From assembly GCF_027244095.1 (NCBI RefSeq), contig NC_069658.1, positions 415,116,687-415,180,686 on the forward strand: a DNA stretch of 64,000 nucleotides. The letters are read 5' to 3'. Under the pieces are notes generated by a model. The model was not told where the DNA came from, did no database searches, and worked only from the letters and a program-made list of their open reading frames with translations. The position numbers were made by a program, and so were the translations under genes. Positions 1 to 11,922 of this stretch are shown here, in pieces; the stretch's first letter is position 1; each line of letters opens with the position of its first letter. This DNA is from Hemicordylus capensis. Lineage: Eukaryota; Chordata; Lepidosauria; Squamata; Cordylidae.

Positions 1-2923
1 TGGTAGGCTTGGAGTTTGTAGTGTCTAACCAATGGAGAGACAGTAGTCCATGTAGCCTTTGTGCATATCTCAGATATGGGGGTGTTTGCAAAGAATGCTG
101 CTGAGGTAGCCATGCTACGTGTTGAATGAGCCGAGATCTTGAGTGGTGGGGAAAGACCCAGGGATCCGTAGGCTCTCTCTCTCGATATATATATTTATAT
201 AATACACACCCTAATCCGGCGGGCCAGTATGGCCTTAGATGGCTTGGATCCCAACGTAGCTGGCTGAAAGAAAACGAACATAGAGTATGTAGTGAAGAAA
301 AGCTGTGTGTTTGAGATATATTTTGATCACTTGTTCGACATCCAAAGTGTACCAAAGATTTTCCTTGGGGTGCTGAGGCCTGGGACAGAAGGATGGAAAA
401 ATAACATCCTGGTTCCTGTGGAACACAGAGTTGATTTGGGGGCAAAATGTGGAGTCTGTTTTGAGTACCACAGAATCTGGTTGGAAAATGCAAAGGTGTT
501 TATGTACTGAGAGTGCTCCCAGCTCTGACACCCTGTGTGCAGATAGAATAGTGACCAGGAAGAGCACTTTGTATGTGAGCAGCTTGGTAGATGTACTGAG
601 GGGCTCAAAAGGAGCCTTAGTGAGAGAGTTAAGCACTTTAATAAGGTTCCATGAAGGAAAGTGATGCATTGTTGGAGGAGCAATGTTGGATGCACCTTTC
701 AAGAACCATTTAACCTCCGGGTGTGAGGCCAAAGAGGACTTGGAAGAAAACCTTATGATCAATGACAAGGCAGACGCTTGCCTTCAGAGTGTTAGGGCTC
801 AGAGCCTTGTCCAGGCCAGCCTGAAGAAAACCTAGGACCTCTGGTATTTTGGCCAGTAGCAGATGGCTCCATTCCCATTTGGCTCATTTGAGGAATGCTG
901 CCCAAGACGTTTGATATATTCAGTTAGCAGATGGTCTGTGTGAGGCCATGATGGTGTCTAAGATCCTGGAAGAGTAACCCTTGGAGGCTAGGAGTTTGCG
1001 CTCAGTAGCCATGCGTGAAGATGCAGCCATGCCTGCTTGGGATGGTTGAGAGGGCCCTGGCTGAGTAGGTCTGGCCACTCTGGTAGATGCCAAGGAGGTT
1101 CCGTGGCCATTCCCATTAGATCCGAGAACCATGACCTCCTAACCCAATATGGTGCCACCAGGATCAGAGAGGCGCCCTGCTCCTTGAATCTCTACAATAT
1201 CCTGGGATCATGGCAAATAGAGGGAATGCACAAAGGAGCCACTTTTGGAGCCATCAGCATGTCTACTGCTTCTGCCTGAGGACAGCTGTAACTTGTGAAG
1301 AACCGTGGAGTCTAGGCGTTCTGTGGAGAGGACACAGATCTAGGACTGATTGACCAAAATGTAGTGATATCACTTTGAAGACCCTGGGATGTAACTTCCA
1401 TTCCAACTGGTCCAGGTTGTGTGTGGTTAACCAGTCTGCCTCTACAGTCCGTTTCCCATTGAGCTGTTTTGCTTTGATGTACGCCAAGTGTTATTCCGCC
1501 CATTTGAACAGGCTGTTGGGACTCCTCCATTAGAGAACAAGACCATGTGCCCCCCGCCCCGGTGGCTGATGTGGGCTTTGGTGGCTACATTGTCAGTTCG
1601 AATGAGAACATGCCTGATGAATTTGGCAAAGTGTAGAAAGGCCAGGCAAACCGCCCTGAGCTCTAGCCAATTAATACTGTGCTGAGACTCCAATGTGGAC
1701 CACACGCCCTGCACTAGGGTATTGAGACAGTATGCCTCCCCCCACCCCCCCAATAGGCTGGCATCTGTAGTCAACTGGTCTTGGTGAGACAGTAGGATCT
1801 ATTGGAGAAGCCGGGAATACCACCGAGCCCACAGTAAGACGTTGATGCAGGAGATCATGCCTCCCAGGCCAGAGGAATTAGTGTTGATGATGGGAGGGGT
1901 TCTGAGGTGTTGGGCCTGAGAGTGAAGTTTGGACTGGCGGTTGCTGGATAGATAGACTGCTCCTTGTGCTTAATGCTCCCAAGTGCTCTATCTGCTGACC
2001 TGGGGTCAGAGAGCTCTTAGTGAAGTTGATTAGGAAACAGTGTCTGGAGAGGATTGTGATGGTTCTGGTGATGTCCGATTCCACTTTCTGGCATGATCTC
2101 TATCTAATTACCAGATTGTCCAGAAATGAATAGAACAGCCCTCCGGTCCTCATGTGCACAACAAGGAAGACCAGCACTTTTGTGAGACTCGAGGTGGTGA
2201 GGCTAGTCTGAAGGGAAGGGTGAGGTATTGGAAGTGTTGGTTCGTGTAACTGAATCTTAAGAAGCGTCTGTGGGCTGGCAGGATGGAGATGTGGAGGTAT
2301 GCTTCCGGCAAGTCTATGGATATGAGGTAGTCACCCTCCTGTATGGCTTGTAGGATTGTGTGCAAAGTTTCCATCCAGAGCTTGCTTTTTTTTTTTTTTT
2401 TTTTGCAATTTGTTAAGTGACTTCTAATAACACTCTCCAGGAACTGTCTTTCTTGGGCACAAGAAATAAAATTGAATAGATGTCATGACATCTGTCTGTT
2501 GACAGAACTGATTCGATTGCCCATATCTGTAGAAGGTGTTGAACCACTATGGTCATGTAGTGATTTCTCCAGGTTCTTAGATAGCGGTGTCAACTAGAAG
2601 TGTTCTAGCAGTGTTACTTGGAGGTATGGAGAATAGCCGGTAGAGAGGACCCAGCAGTCCAGAATGGAACATTGCCAAGCTTGCAGGAGTTCTGCAAGGC
2701 AACCTCTAACCAGAGGGGAGGGACAGTCCTTGAGACTGCTCTCTGATGGTGTTCCTGTTGAAGGTAGAGTTGCCGAAAGAATGCTTAGCTGGAGGCTGTC
2801 TGGCAGGTTGTCTAGTTCTGGGGTTCCAGGAGGGTCTTCATGATGGCTAGGAAGAGCGGTTGTCTCAGGCTCTGTGTTGAGTCAAAAATTGAACTGGTTA
2901 GGATGAAAGGAGTGACTGTTATC

Positions 2924-3673
2924 TAGGGATGTGCACGGTCCGGAGCAGTCTGGACCGGCACTGAAAGGGGGCCTTCCTTTTAGGGCGGGGAAGGCTTGCT
3001 TACCCCTCCCGCCTCTTTGCCCCCGCCAGAGGCCGTATTTCACAGAGTAACGGGGCGCTGGAAACCAGCCGCCCCCCCCCCCGCCGCGAGCAGATTAAGC
3101 CAAAAACTACCGCTACCACTGCCGCCGCCCGCCAGCCCTCCCTCCCTCCCAGCCGCCCGCCCGCCCGAGTCCTCACCCGATGCTGTTGTAAACAAAGAGA
3201 GGAGCTACCGAACAGAGCTCCTCTCGCTTTGAAGTCCTGCAGGCTACTGAGGCTTTGCGCACGCGCATGCGCGCACCACAAAGGACGCCGATCGCCGGAG
3301 GCCCGGTCTTCAAAGCGAGAGGAGCTCTGTTCGGTAGCTCCTCTCTTTGTTTACAAGAGCATCGGGTGAGGACTCGGGCGGGCGGGCGGGCGGCTGGGAG
3401 GGAGGGAGGGCTGGCGGGCGGCGGCAGTGGTAGCGGTAGTTTTTGGCTTAATCTGCTCGCGGCAGGGGGGGGGCGGCGAGGGCGGCTGGTTTCCAGCGCC
3501 CCGTTACTCTGTGAAATACGGCCTCTGGCGGGGGCAAAGAGGCGGGAGGGGTAAGCAAGCCCTCCCACCCTTAAAGAAATACCCCCCACCCGGACCCGAA
3601 CCAGCCAGGTCCAAACCGGTCCGGCAGTTCAGCCATTCTTTAGAATGGCCTCCGGACCGGTTCGGACACACTA
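2924..3673. mobile_element. Fold-back non-autonomous hAT element, copy 1
   Basis: The element is bounded by an exact 8-bp duplication, CTGTTATC, at 2916-2923 and 3674-3681. It begins TAGGGATGTGCACGG and ends CGGACACACTA. An 8-bp target duplication is the mark of hAT transposons. Almost the whole element is one giant inverted repeat: 2982-3240 pairs with about 3300-3560, leaving a short CpG-rich loop that contains an alternating CGCGCATGCGCG-like core. No transposase is present, so it must have been moved in trans. It sits inside DIRS fossil A and is therefore younger than it. Confidence 0.85.
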
Positions 3674-4410
3674 CTGTTATCCCTGCTGGTGGAGGGCATT
3701 GCTTTCTCTTTGTCTCTAGTTTCAATTAGTACAGGGTCCAGAGACTCTCCAAGCAGCTTTGTGCCTCTAAAAGCAGAAGAGGTCAGATTAACTTTGGACT
3801 TAAGAGTCCACATTCCATGCTTTAAGCCACAGGCTGCGCCTGACAATGATATCTGAAGCCATCACCCTCACAGAGAATTGAAGTGAGTCTAAGCTGACAT
3901 CTGCCATGAAGGCAGTCGCCTTGGCTATCTTATTTAGTCCCTGTTTGATCCTGGTGTTTCCCTGGTGTTCCTGGTCTTGTAGCAGTTCCTTTGTCCTGAG
4001 AATAGATGCCCTAGCAAATACTGAAGTGGCTGCTGCTGACTTAATTCTGAGTGTCTCCTCCCACTCCTTTGCTAGCATGGATCCCGAGACCAGGGATAGT
4101 GTGGGGGGCATCAACCAGTGGGACTGCCAGTGATGCTGCTACTTCAGAAGGTAAGTTATAGAATTGCCTTGGTAAGGACCCCATGCCCCTGGATGAAGCT
4201 AGGGTGTCCCGTTCCTCCTTTAGTACCTCTTTAAAGAGCGATGGGGGAAAACCAACAGGATTGGATCTAGTGGAGGAAGGAAAGACCTCTGAGGCCACCA
4301 CCTCTGTATTAGTGGAAGTAACAGATTCAGGATTAGTACATAAAGTCTTACAAGCCTTTGATAAGAGTACTTCAAAATCATTGTGTTTAAGTAACTTGGT
4401 GGGAGGGCTC

Positions 4411-4664
4411 TTAATAAGAACAGCCCTGCTGGATCAGGCCCAAGGCCCATCTAGTCCAGCATCCTGTTTCACACAGTGGCCCACCAGATGCCACTGGAAG
4501 CCTACAGGAAGGAGTTGAGGGCATGCCCTCCCTCCTGCTGTAACTCCCCTGCAACTGGTACTCGGAGGCATCCTGCCTCTGAGGCTGGAAGTGGCCTATA
4601 GCCCTCCGACTAGTAGCCGTTGATAGACCTCTCCTCCATGAAGTTATCCAAACCGCTCTTAATC
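4411..4664 (-). mobile_element. 5'-truncated CR1-group LINE, 3' end
   Basis: On the minus strand this reads the last codons of the LINE protein (LDNFMEERSINGY) and then the 3'UTR, ending in the sequence whose complement begins AAGAACAGCCCTGCTGGATC. The same tail closes the longer copy at 11923-13505, which identifies it. It is inserted in DIRS fossil A. Confidence 0.75.
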
Positions 4665-6479
4665 ATAAGAACAGCCCTGCTTTGATAGTCGTTGGCTTTC
4701 CTCAGTGGACCATTCACCTTCCTCCTTATTAAATTGGCTTCCCTGAGATCTGTAGCCAGACTGGGATAGATTGTAAAATGAGTGATATGAATCTTCAATT
4801 GGCTGTACTCTAATAGGCCGAGAGGAGGGCGGTGAGATTTGAACCCTGGCAGAAGTTCAGGCCACTGTGATAGGGTAATGAGTCTCCTCATTTACAACAG
4901 AGAAGTCCAGATTCCCGTCTGCTATGGGAGGAGTAGTCGGAAAGTGAATGAACAGAAATAGGCCTAGCTGGAAAAAGAGAGCCCTCCAACTCCCTCTCCA
5001 CATTAAGCTGAGTGGGTGGAAGGACAGTGGGTTCCGTCCTGTGACCTATGAGAGTGCGTTGGTTCAATTAGAACAGGAGACCTACTCCTATGTTGATTTC
5101 TTGTTCCCCTGGAGTAGTCCTTAGGGTCAGCAGGAGCGCTGGCAATCAGTATCTGAGGAATGAGTCCTGCATCGCCTTCTTGTAGGCAGTCTGGGCCTAA
5201 ATCTCCCTGGTTCCCATTCTGGTATGGCCTGCCTGGATAAAACAGATGACTGGGGGCTTTTTCTCTGCAGTCCTGTTTGAGTCCTGGGCTGCTGAGGCAT
5301 GGTAGGGTCTGGTAACAGAGGCACAACAGGCCCTGATAGAACCAGTGCAGCATTATCAGGCAGCACGACTGGAGGCAGATGACTAGGATTGGGAGCACCA
5401 GCAGTTTCCCTATGGTGCAGTTCTCTTGCGACGATTTCCCTGATCCATTGGGAGATGTCAGGAGGAAGGTGCTTGCCGTGCGAGGGAGGAGCGGGTGCTG
5501 CCAAGGTGGTACAGGGTTAGCAGGTTCAACCAGCAGCTCGTCAGGAGGCGCGATGGGAAGTGGAGTACTCACTGTTACCAGTGTAGCTGGTGGGGTGGAC
5601 TACTGCATGGACTACGATAGGTTGAGGTGGTCCCTGGTCCTCAGTGGAAGGGGACTCCGTGTTTCAAATTGGAGGTACACCCGCCCCAATGGAGATGGGA
5701 TGCATGGTAAAGGCCAGATCAGTGGGCTCCACAGGCTGTTCAGTGAGGGGTGTACCGGGTGTGGCAGAATCTCCTTGAACCGGCAACATTGCTGTGGCCT
5801 CAGAGTGGGGAAGCGGGACCTCCACATCTGCATTGTTAGCCAAGGCCGCTGGTGTTTGCTCCTCAGTGTGGCACAGGGCCACCAGTGTTTGCTCCTCAGG
5901 GTGGTGCGGGGTGCCCTCTTCCCGTGCTGTGGAGGACGGGGAGGAATGGAGGGCTGCCTGAAGTCTGGTTCTCTTCCACCACCGGTGTGCCCTGCAGTCC
6001 TCCAACGGCGGGGCCTGTGGCCTGTTTTTGGGCCGCTTGTTTGCAGTCGCACTTTCTGTTCTTCAACCTGTCCCAGCATCCTTGCTCCATGTCTTCGGGG
6101 ACTGAGTGGGAAATACTTCACTGCATAGCAAAGTAGGAAAGACAGAAAGCTAAAGAGGGTTTGAGGGTTGTTGGGTTTGTTTGTTTTTCTTTTTTGGTTT
6201 TCCAGGGAAAAACCCTGAAGAAGGGAGGTCAGAGGCGAAAAAAGTAAGGAGCAGTAACAAACAAAGGCAGGAAAGGATGGGAAAAAAACCTGATGAGATA
6301 GATGAAAATGCAGAGCTAAGCAAGAGTCCAGTTGTAGAGAGCAAGGCAGAATTGGAACTAGGTGGATCCTACAGAGGCAGCACAGGGCTAGTTTTGTTTT
6401 TAGAGAATTCCTGCCTCCAGGGAGCAAGTGAGCATGACAACCCATTGCAAAAGATACCCCCCTACACTGGGGGAGAATG

Positions 6480-7530
6480 GGAATTTATTATAAATTATTT
6501 GTGGGGAGAGGCTGTGCATGGTCTTTCAGTTTATAGTGTCTTTTACTTACGAGTCTGGTGTGTAATCAAGCTGCAGTGCTTGCATTCATATAAACATATA
6601 AATAAAAATCAAAAATAATCCTAAATGGACTGGGGATGCCTTTAGAGGATTTAGATTATATATCATCTTGCCTGCTAAGATTTTCTGCAAAGCTCTACTC
6701 ACAGAGCTTTTGTAGCCTCACAATATCAAATCTTTCTAAGTCACTAAATACTCATGTCAATGAAATGTTTTCATCCTACTTACAAAAAACTCAAAAGAGT
6801 GTAAGATTCTCAAGACCCCACTACTGTGCTCTCATTTATATGATACAATACTATGAGAGAACTAGCTCTGATGCCTAATTTCCATTTCTCATATACTGTA
6901 CTTCAGCTAACAGACATTTCAAACTCAGCAAAAGAACTGAAAATATAAAGTACTTGAATGTAAGACTGTAATCTCACCCTTTTACTGCTAGCTTTAACTG
7001 TGGCTAAAGCTTATGTCAGCACCAGCTTTATATCACGGTAAATGCTAGTCAGGGTTCCTTTTTAACCAGGATTATTACTGGTTACTATGTATCATAATTA
7101 GGGAGGATGGAGCAGGATATTTGTTCTGGAGAGGGAGGGAACACGTGATACAATGGTCCACTACTGATTTCTTAGCCTTAGTTAAGTGATTGCCAGTTTT
7201 ATCTTTGCACCAACCCTGCAAATCAAATCAGCTGAAAACAATTTGTAGCAAGGAGCCTTCCAGAGTACCAATTTAAAGCAAAATAAAAATGCTAATGATG
7301 ATTTGTTTTACTGGATTAGATGTCTAGACGTGTTGAACTACTACTCATGGAAGTCCTTCCCATAGAAAACATACTGCACTTTTGCTTGGAAAATATACCC
7401 CCCTCACACACACACTGCCATTGGAAAAGATACCTCCACACACACTCCCATTGCCTTTGCAACCACTATGTTCAATCTGCTTGTGCAAGTGTCAGTTATT
7501 AGCTAGCACTTCATCACCGTTGGCAATCAC
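6480..7530. other. Gene-free AT-rich stretch
   Basis: I see no protein similarity, RNA gene or recognisable transposon here. If SARNP continues leftwards this is likely SARNP intron, but no SARNP exon 2 was recognised. Confidence 0.4.
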
Positions 7531-7533
7531 CTC

Positions 7534-7758
7534 ATTATTATTATTATTACATTTATATCCCACTCTTCCTCCAAGGAGCCCAGAGCGGTGTACTACATAC
7601 TTAAGTTTCTCCTCACAACAACCCTGTGAAGTAGGTTAGGCTGAGAGAGAAGTGACTGGCCCAGAGTCACCCAGCTAGTTTCATAGCTGAATGGGGATTT
7701 GAACTCGGGTCTCCCTGGTCCTAGTCCAGCACTCTAACCACTACACCACGCTGGCTCT
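7534..7758 (-). mobile_element. tRNA-derived SINE with (ATA)n tail
   Basis: On the minus strand the element starts AGCCAGCGTGGTGTAGTGG, an A-box-like segment. It continues with GAGTTCAAATCC (B box) and ends in the LINE-like tail CTCCTTGGAGGAAGAGTGGG followed by (ATA)n. This is the layout of a tRNA-related SINE common in squamates. The two internal Pol III boxes are still readable. Confidence 0.75.
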
Positions 7759-7761
7759 ATG

Positions 7762-9090
7762 CCACTTCACACACCCTCACATCTTGTGAGGTTTAATTTT
7801 ATCAAACCCTTTGTGGCCATATGCTTCCTTCAGCTGCACATGCTACGACAACATCAGAGGACCCAGCCAGTATTAGGACAGTCAGGTTCCTCCTACACCA
7901 CCACTATGGCTATATTTTTTGTACTGAGGTAGTGGTAAGGAACATATAGCTGCTACACCTCCTATCCTTCCTCTCTACACCTCTTACCCTTCTCCTCCAC
8001 TTCAACCATCTCCTGCTGTGGCCGTGCTCCGTAATGCCCAGAGAGTGAGCTGGTTCAGATGATACTTTTCTGGGCAATGTGATTAAAAAGAGGACACACC
8101 AAGAGTGCACATGCCCCCAAAAGTCCTCCCAGTGCATTTCTCTATTGTGTGTGTGTTGGGGGGGGGGGGCTGTTCTCTACATGTGACCCAAATGTTAGTG
8201 TGAACCAGGACAGCATCACGGCATCTACAAAAGAAGCCATGATGGGCATGTTCTCAAGATGTCCCTGTTTGAATTTGGGCTGGTTCAAATCATTGCTTAC
8301 CTGGGAAGCAATGCATGTTCTTCCAGTGAAGAACATGCAGGTACAACTTTTTAAAGGACATTTTCCCTTAAAAAGATAATCACACCTCTGTATAGCATAA
8401 AGGGCACCAACTATTACATAGACAGAAGTTCTTAGTTTTTCTTTGTTAATATTTTAATTTTGGAACTTCTTTTAAGGATGTAGGGGCAAAAATATTCAGT
8501 CTAGAAGGCAGGAGGAAAGCAGGCCACCCAAATCCAGTTGTAATTGATAGTGATGAGAGAAAGCTCAGATGCAAACTAAGACGAGCGGGGGAGGGAGATA
8601 GACTCAGCTGTGCAGCCCAATCCTAAGCACTTCTACTTGGAAGGAAGTCCCACCATGTCATGATCAACTTGATCAATAAAGTTTATTCCCAGGTAAGTGT
8701 GCATAGGGCTCCAGTCTTAGCGACGTGGTTTACAGTGGGGGGAGATGGGGAGAAGAGTCTCTTCTAAGGTTTCCTTAGAACCTAAATGACTTAGTAAACG
8801 ATCCTTCCCGAGACAAATTATCACATGAGGAGAAAACTAAGTCTAAAGTCCACTACTTATGGTGCAAGATATTATACAAACACTTTTAAAGTTGAGTTCC
8901 ACCATGGGAAGAAGGATCGAGAAAAAGACAAGGCACAAGGGTAAATAAATAATGAACATAACGACGCTCTTTCATAAGGATGAGCATTTCCATTCAGGGA
9001 CCACCAGCACGAGGACTGCTTCCTGTGCACTTTTGGGAACAAGCCCCAGTGAACTCGGTAAGTCGAGGGGTTTTTTTTTTTTTTGGAGGA
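7762..9090. other. Gene-free stretch with one short repeat
   Basis: The only recognisable piece is near 8622-8722. It reads like the short reptilian dispersed repeat containing CCCAATCCTAAGCA and TTCCCAGGTAAGTGTGCATA. The rest shows no coding or RNA signature. It would be SARNP intron 1 if that gene extends leftwards. Confidence 0.4.
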
Positions 9091-9850
9091 AGCCGGCCCG
9101 GGCTGCGCTCCATCAGTCCGAACACACGTGGTGGGCAAGGAGAGAGGCCCGCCTCTCGAGACCCGGTCGGGTGGGGAGGAAGCTCAACCCGGAGGACAGA
9201 CCGGCGTGGGAACCCATTTCCCGCCTCCCCTCCAGACTGAGAGACGACGGAGGGATCAGGGGAGGGTCCAGGGGGCGCAAGCCCAGCCACGGAGCGAGGG
9301 GAAGGCGGCAGCTCGCTCGCTCACTCGCTCAGAGCGGAACGATGCGCCCTGCCGCCAGGGGGAATGAGAGTGCGGGCGAACGTGTCGAGGCCCTCCGGCG
9401 ACAACACGAACGTGCTAGGCCCTCAGGCCAGCCTCGATCGCCTCCAGTCAGTACCTTCAACTTGTGCAGCTCTATGGCTTCCGCGGCCATCTTATCTTCG
9501 CCCCTCTCAACAACTCCCTCCCGTTCCGGCCGGCGACGAACTGCACCTGCCCTAGCCCACATTCTACCCAATCAGGTCCGCGCTCTGTTGAACCTCACAC
9601 TGCCCAACATCCCTACACCTCATTGGCTCCTTTTGCCGAAAAACCGGATAGAATCCAAGAGTGGCAAAAGGGAGAGGCCAATGGAGAGGGAGGGTGGAGA
9701 TTGAGCTGCTCTCTCATTGGCTGCATAGGGAGGAGGCGGAGGAGAAGGAAACGCGGGTTCGCTTCCTGGTTAATTCCTGTGTGGGTGTTGCGCGCGGAAG
9801 AGGCGCTTTCCCACCTTGGATTTCTGGAAGGGACGCCGTTGCAGAAGCCG
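9090..9850. promoter_or_regulatory. CpG-rich divergent promoter of SARNP and ORMDL2
   Basis: This is a GC- and CpG-rich block between two head-to-head genes. SARNP's start codon is at 9490 on the minus strand, and ORMDL2's presumed first exon ends at 9854 on the plus strand. Four CCAAT-type boxes (NF-Y motif) lie in the 290 bp between them: CCAAT at 9568-9572 and 9678-9682, and ATTGG at 9622-9626 and 9716-9720. No TATA box is evident. Human SARNP and ORMDL2 are also adjacent and divergent, so a shared housekeeping promoter is the simplest reading. Confidence 0.75.
9455..9490 (-). CDS. SARNP: SARNP coding exon 1 (MAAEAIELHKLK)
   Basis: On the minus strand an ATG at 9490 opens MAAEAIELHKLK, followed directly by a GTACTG splice donor at 9454-9449. 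Human SARNP begins MATETVELHKLK, so this is the first coding exon and start of the SAP domain. SARNP (CIP29/Tho1) binds RNA and works with DDX39B in the TREX complex for mRNA export in the nucleus. The divergent neighbour ORMDL2 is the same as in human, which supports the call despite only twelve codons. Later exons should lie to the left. I did not find exon 2 in the remaining 9.4 kb, so the first intron is long or I missed it. Confidence 0.8.
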
Positions 9851-9854
9851 CCAG
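9765..9854 (+). other. ORMDL2: ORMDL2 presumed 5' non-coding exon
   Basis: CpG-rich sequence ending CCGCCAG followed by GTATGG, a good donor, at 9854/9855. The coding exon at 14320 opens one base before its ATG, so a non-coding leader exon is needed upstream. The transcription start is not defined by sequence, so the left limit is approximate. Confidence 0.5.
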
Positions 9855-10757
9855 GTATGGATGAATGAGGAAGCTGCGAGGAGTGCTATGAGTGTGGCCG
9901 AGCTTGCTAGCTGCCCGTGCCAGGCCTCTGGGGGTTCACCTTCTGAATGAGAGATCTGGTGAATTGAATGGGAAGCTGGGTGGCTAGGAAACCACAACGT
10001 CTGAATTGAATCCCCATATCAGAATTGGATGCGGATCGGAGACCGTCAGATGGTAAAATGTGAATCTCCGTAATATTGCACATTGTTGGGTAACAATTGA
10101 TAGTTAAAATGAAGAGGACAAACAGTGTTCTACCCTGACCGTTCTATGGGTCGTAAAATCCAAACCATTTCATCAGTCCACCTGATGTTTGGTGCGGAGT
10201 AGCTAGGTGGCAAGCGCCACCACTTCGCCAGATTTGGTACAGACCCATTAAGAAATAATCGAGATACAGTAGTTTGAAAGCGACTCCCCACAAAGAAGTT
10301 GATTTTCTAAGTGGACGGTTGTAAAAATTACTGTTTTCCTACTGGTAGAGTGTTCTTATCTCCCACCTCCCCTCCCAGAGTCCTGTGTCATTTTTTGCTG
10401 TTAACTTTGTCTGAGTACTCACTTGCAAAATTGTGAGAATGAAGTGAAGTTCATTTCAGGATTATTATAATGCCCTCCCCATTGTCTGTGCTCAGAATTA
10501 GGTACTGAAAGGCAAATATGGCAATGGAACATGGAAGTTCTGTTTAGACTATCTTTGTTAGTAGTTGTTGGTGTTCCATGAATTTCTCTAAATGATTAGT
10601 CTCCGTTTTCTAATAGATGAGTAAAATTGGCCCACTTCCCTTGTTGTTTAGTTCTGACAAGCAATTTCCTGCTAAACTTGTGTTAAGCCATAGAAAATAA
10701 TCCTGCACTGGTTTAGTGAGATAATATAGATAAGTGGCTGAAGTATACTAAAATGCT

Positions 10758-10850
10758 GTATAATAATAATAATAATTTATTACATATATAAACCGCCCCA
10801 TCCAGAGGCTTTGGGCGGTGTACAACAACTTTTAAAAAGACATAAAAGCA
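10758..10850 (-). repeat. SINE/LINE tail fragment
   Basis: An (ATA)n run is followed by AACCGCCCCATCCAGAGGC and GGGCGGTGTACAACAAC. This is the tail shared by squamate SINEs and their partner LINEs. It lies in ORMDL2 intron 1. The flanking 9855-10757 and 10850-11625 hold nothing else I recognise. Confidence 0.6.
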
Positions 10851-11629
10851 CACAATTCAAAACGCAGTGCTAAAAACAATATAAAAACAATAGAAGCATA
10901 CATGCTTCTGAGCACACATTCAAAAAGTGCTCATTATTTAGTGCTTTTAAAAAAATCAAAATTGGGGAAAAAATTCAGTTTAAGATGAGAATTAAGGAAC
11001 TTACAAATTATACTTGTGCTCTAAAAAGCATAGGAATTAAAACTTAAGATAGCCACCTTAATCTTTGCACTATGTAAAGAGTAAAAACTCTGTGTGATCT
11101 TGTATATTATGCTGACTTTAACCATTAGTTTCCATACACAGACACGATCTGCCTTAGTCTTTCAACTCAACCTTGGGATGGAGAAAGATGCAGCCAGGGA
11201 GAAATGCAACAGGTGCAGCTGATGAATTTTCCCCTGGGGCATCTGTGGAAGGCTTCCCCAAAGTGCCACCTCCTAGTCATTGTTCAGGCAGAATACTACT
11301 ACAGCATCCCCAATCCCTTCTCCAGTAAATCCTTTTCAGTCATTCAGACTGATGGCAATCCAAGAGTTTTCTTGTGTCTCAGTTTGAATGGAGGAGGGAG
11401 AAAGGATCATTAGGTTGCAACACTTTCTGGCTTCATTGCATTTCCTTGGATTTAGGGGCAAAAGCCAAGGTAGTGCAAGAAGATGAGGTACATTGCCTGG
11501 TTGTCTCAACACATGCTGACACACATCCTTCTCCCCAAATTTCTCCGCCAAAATTCAGTACACTTTGGGGAAGGAATTGATAATGCTTATGAACTGTGCT
11601 TCCCCTGCCCTTTGGCTTAGATTTCATCT

Positions 11630-11922
11630 GATTAGAGCACCTTCCTTTTGAGGCAGGGCTACAATACCTGGAGCTATTTAGTTTACAAAAAAGACGGCTA
11701 CATGGAGACATCATAGAGGTCTGTAAAATCATGCATGGGGTGGAGAAAGTGGGTAGAGAGATTCTTCTCCCTCTCACATAACACTAGAACCAGGGGTCAT
11801 CCCATGAAATTGATTGCCAGGAAATCTAGGACCAGCAAATGGAGGTACTTTTTCACACAACACATAATTAAATTGTGGAGTTCTCTGCCATGAGATGTGA
11901 CAGCCAACAACCTGGATTGCCG
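11630..11922 (+). mobile_element. CR1-group LINE fragment (C-terminal ORF2 end)
   Basis: The fragment encodes a degraded version of the C-terminal ORF2 segment (LEHLP.EARL, then DIIEV.KIMHGVEKV, and finally WSSLP). The same segment recurs at 12960-13300 in the adjoining copy. It breaks off at about 11922, where an earlier part of the same protein begins, so two copies are joined head to tail. Confidence 0.75.

Larger units (their letters stand above)
1..6470 (-). mobile_element. DIRS-like tyrosine-recombinase retroelement fossil A (runs off left edge)
   Basis: This is a fossil of a DIRS-type (YR) retroelement read on the minus strand. Parts in element order are: an ORF1/gag-like stretch about 6130-3690, with a DISQWIREIVARE-like segment near 5450; reverse transcriptase about 2400-1880, with a SIDLPEAYLHISI-type palm motif; RNase H about 1780-1440, with TDAS and INWLELRAV motifs; and tyrosine recombinase about 770-1, with a HRVSELGALS arginine motif. 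The right boundary is estimated where similarity to the ends of copy C fades into AT-rich DNA. The left end lies outside the window. A fold-back hAT (2924-3673) and a LINE tail (4411-4664) have landed inside it. It is clearly old, with many breaks, and is not expected to be active. Confidence 0.75.

Noticed and set aside
2996-3589. Proline/alanine-rich frames around 3 kb
   Set aside because: They are products of the GC-rich arms of fold-back hAT copy 1; the same frame appears mirrored on both arms.
4610-4891. Small minus-strand frame ending near the LINE tail as a possible gene
   Set aside because: It contains only the LINE C-terminal LDNFMEERSINGY and the surrounding DIRS fossil.
9329-9571. 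An 80-codon minus-strand frame starting upstream of the SARNP ATG
   Set aside because: It reads through the splice donor at 9454. Only MAAEAIELHKLK matches SARNP.
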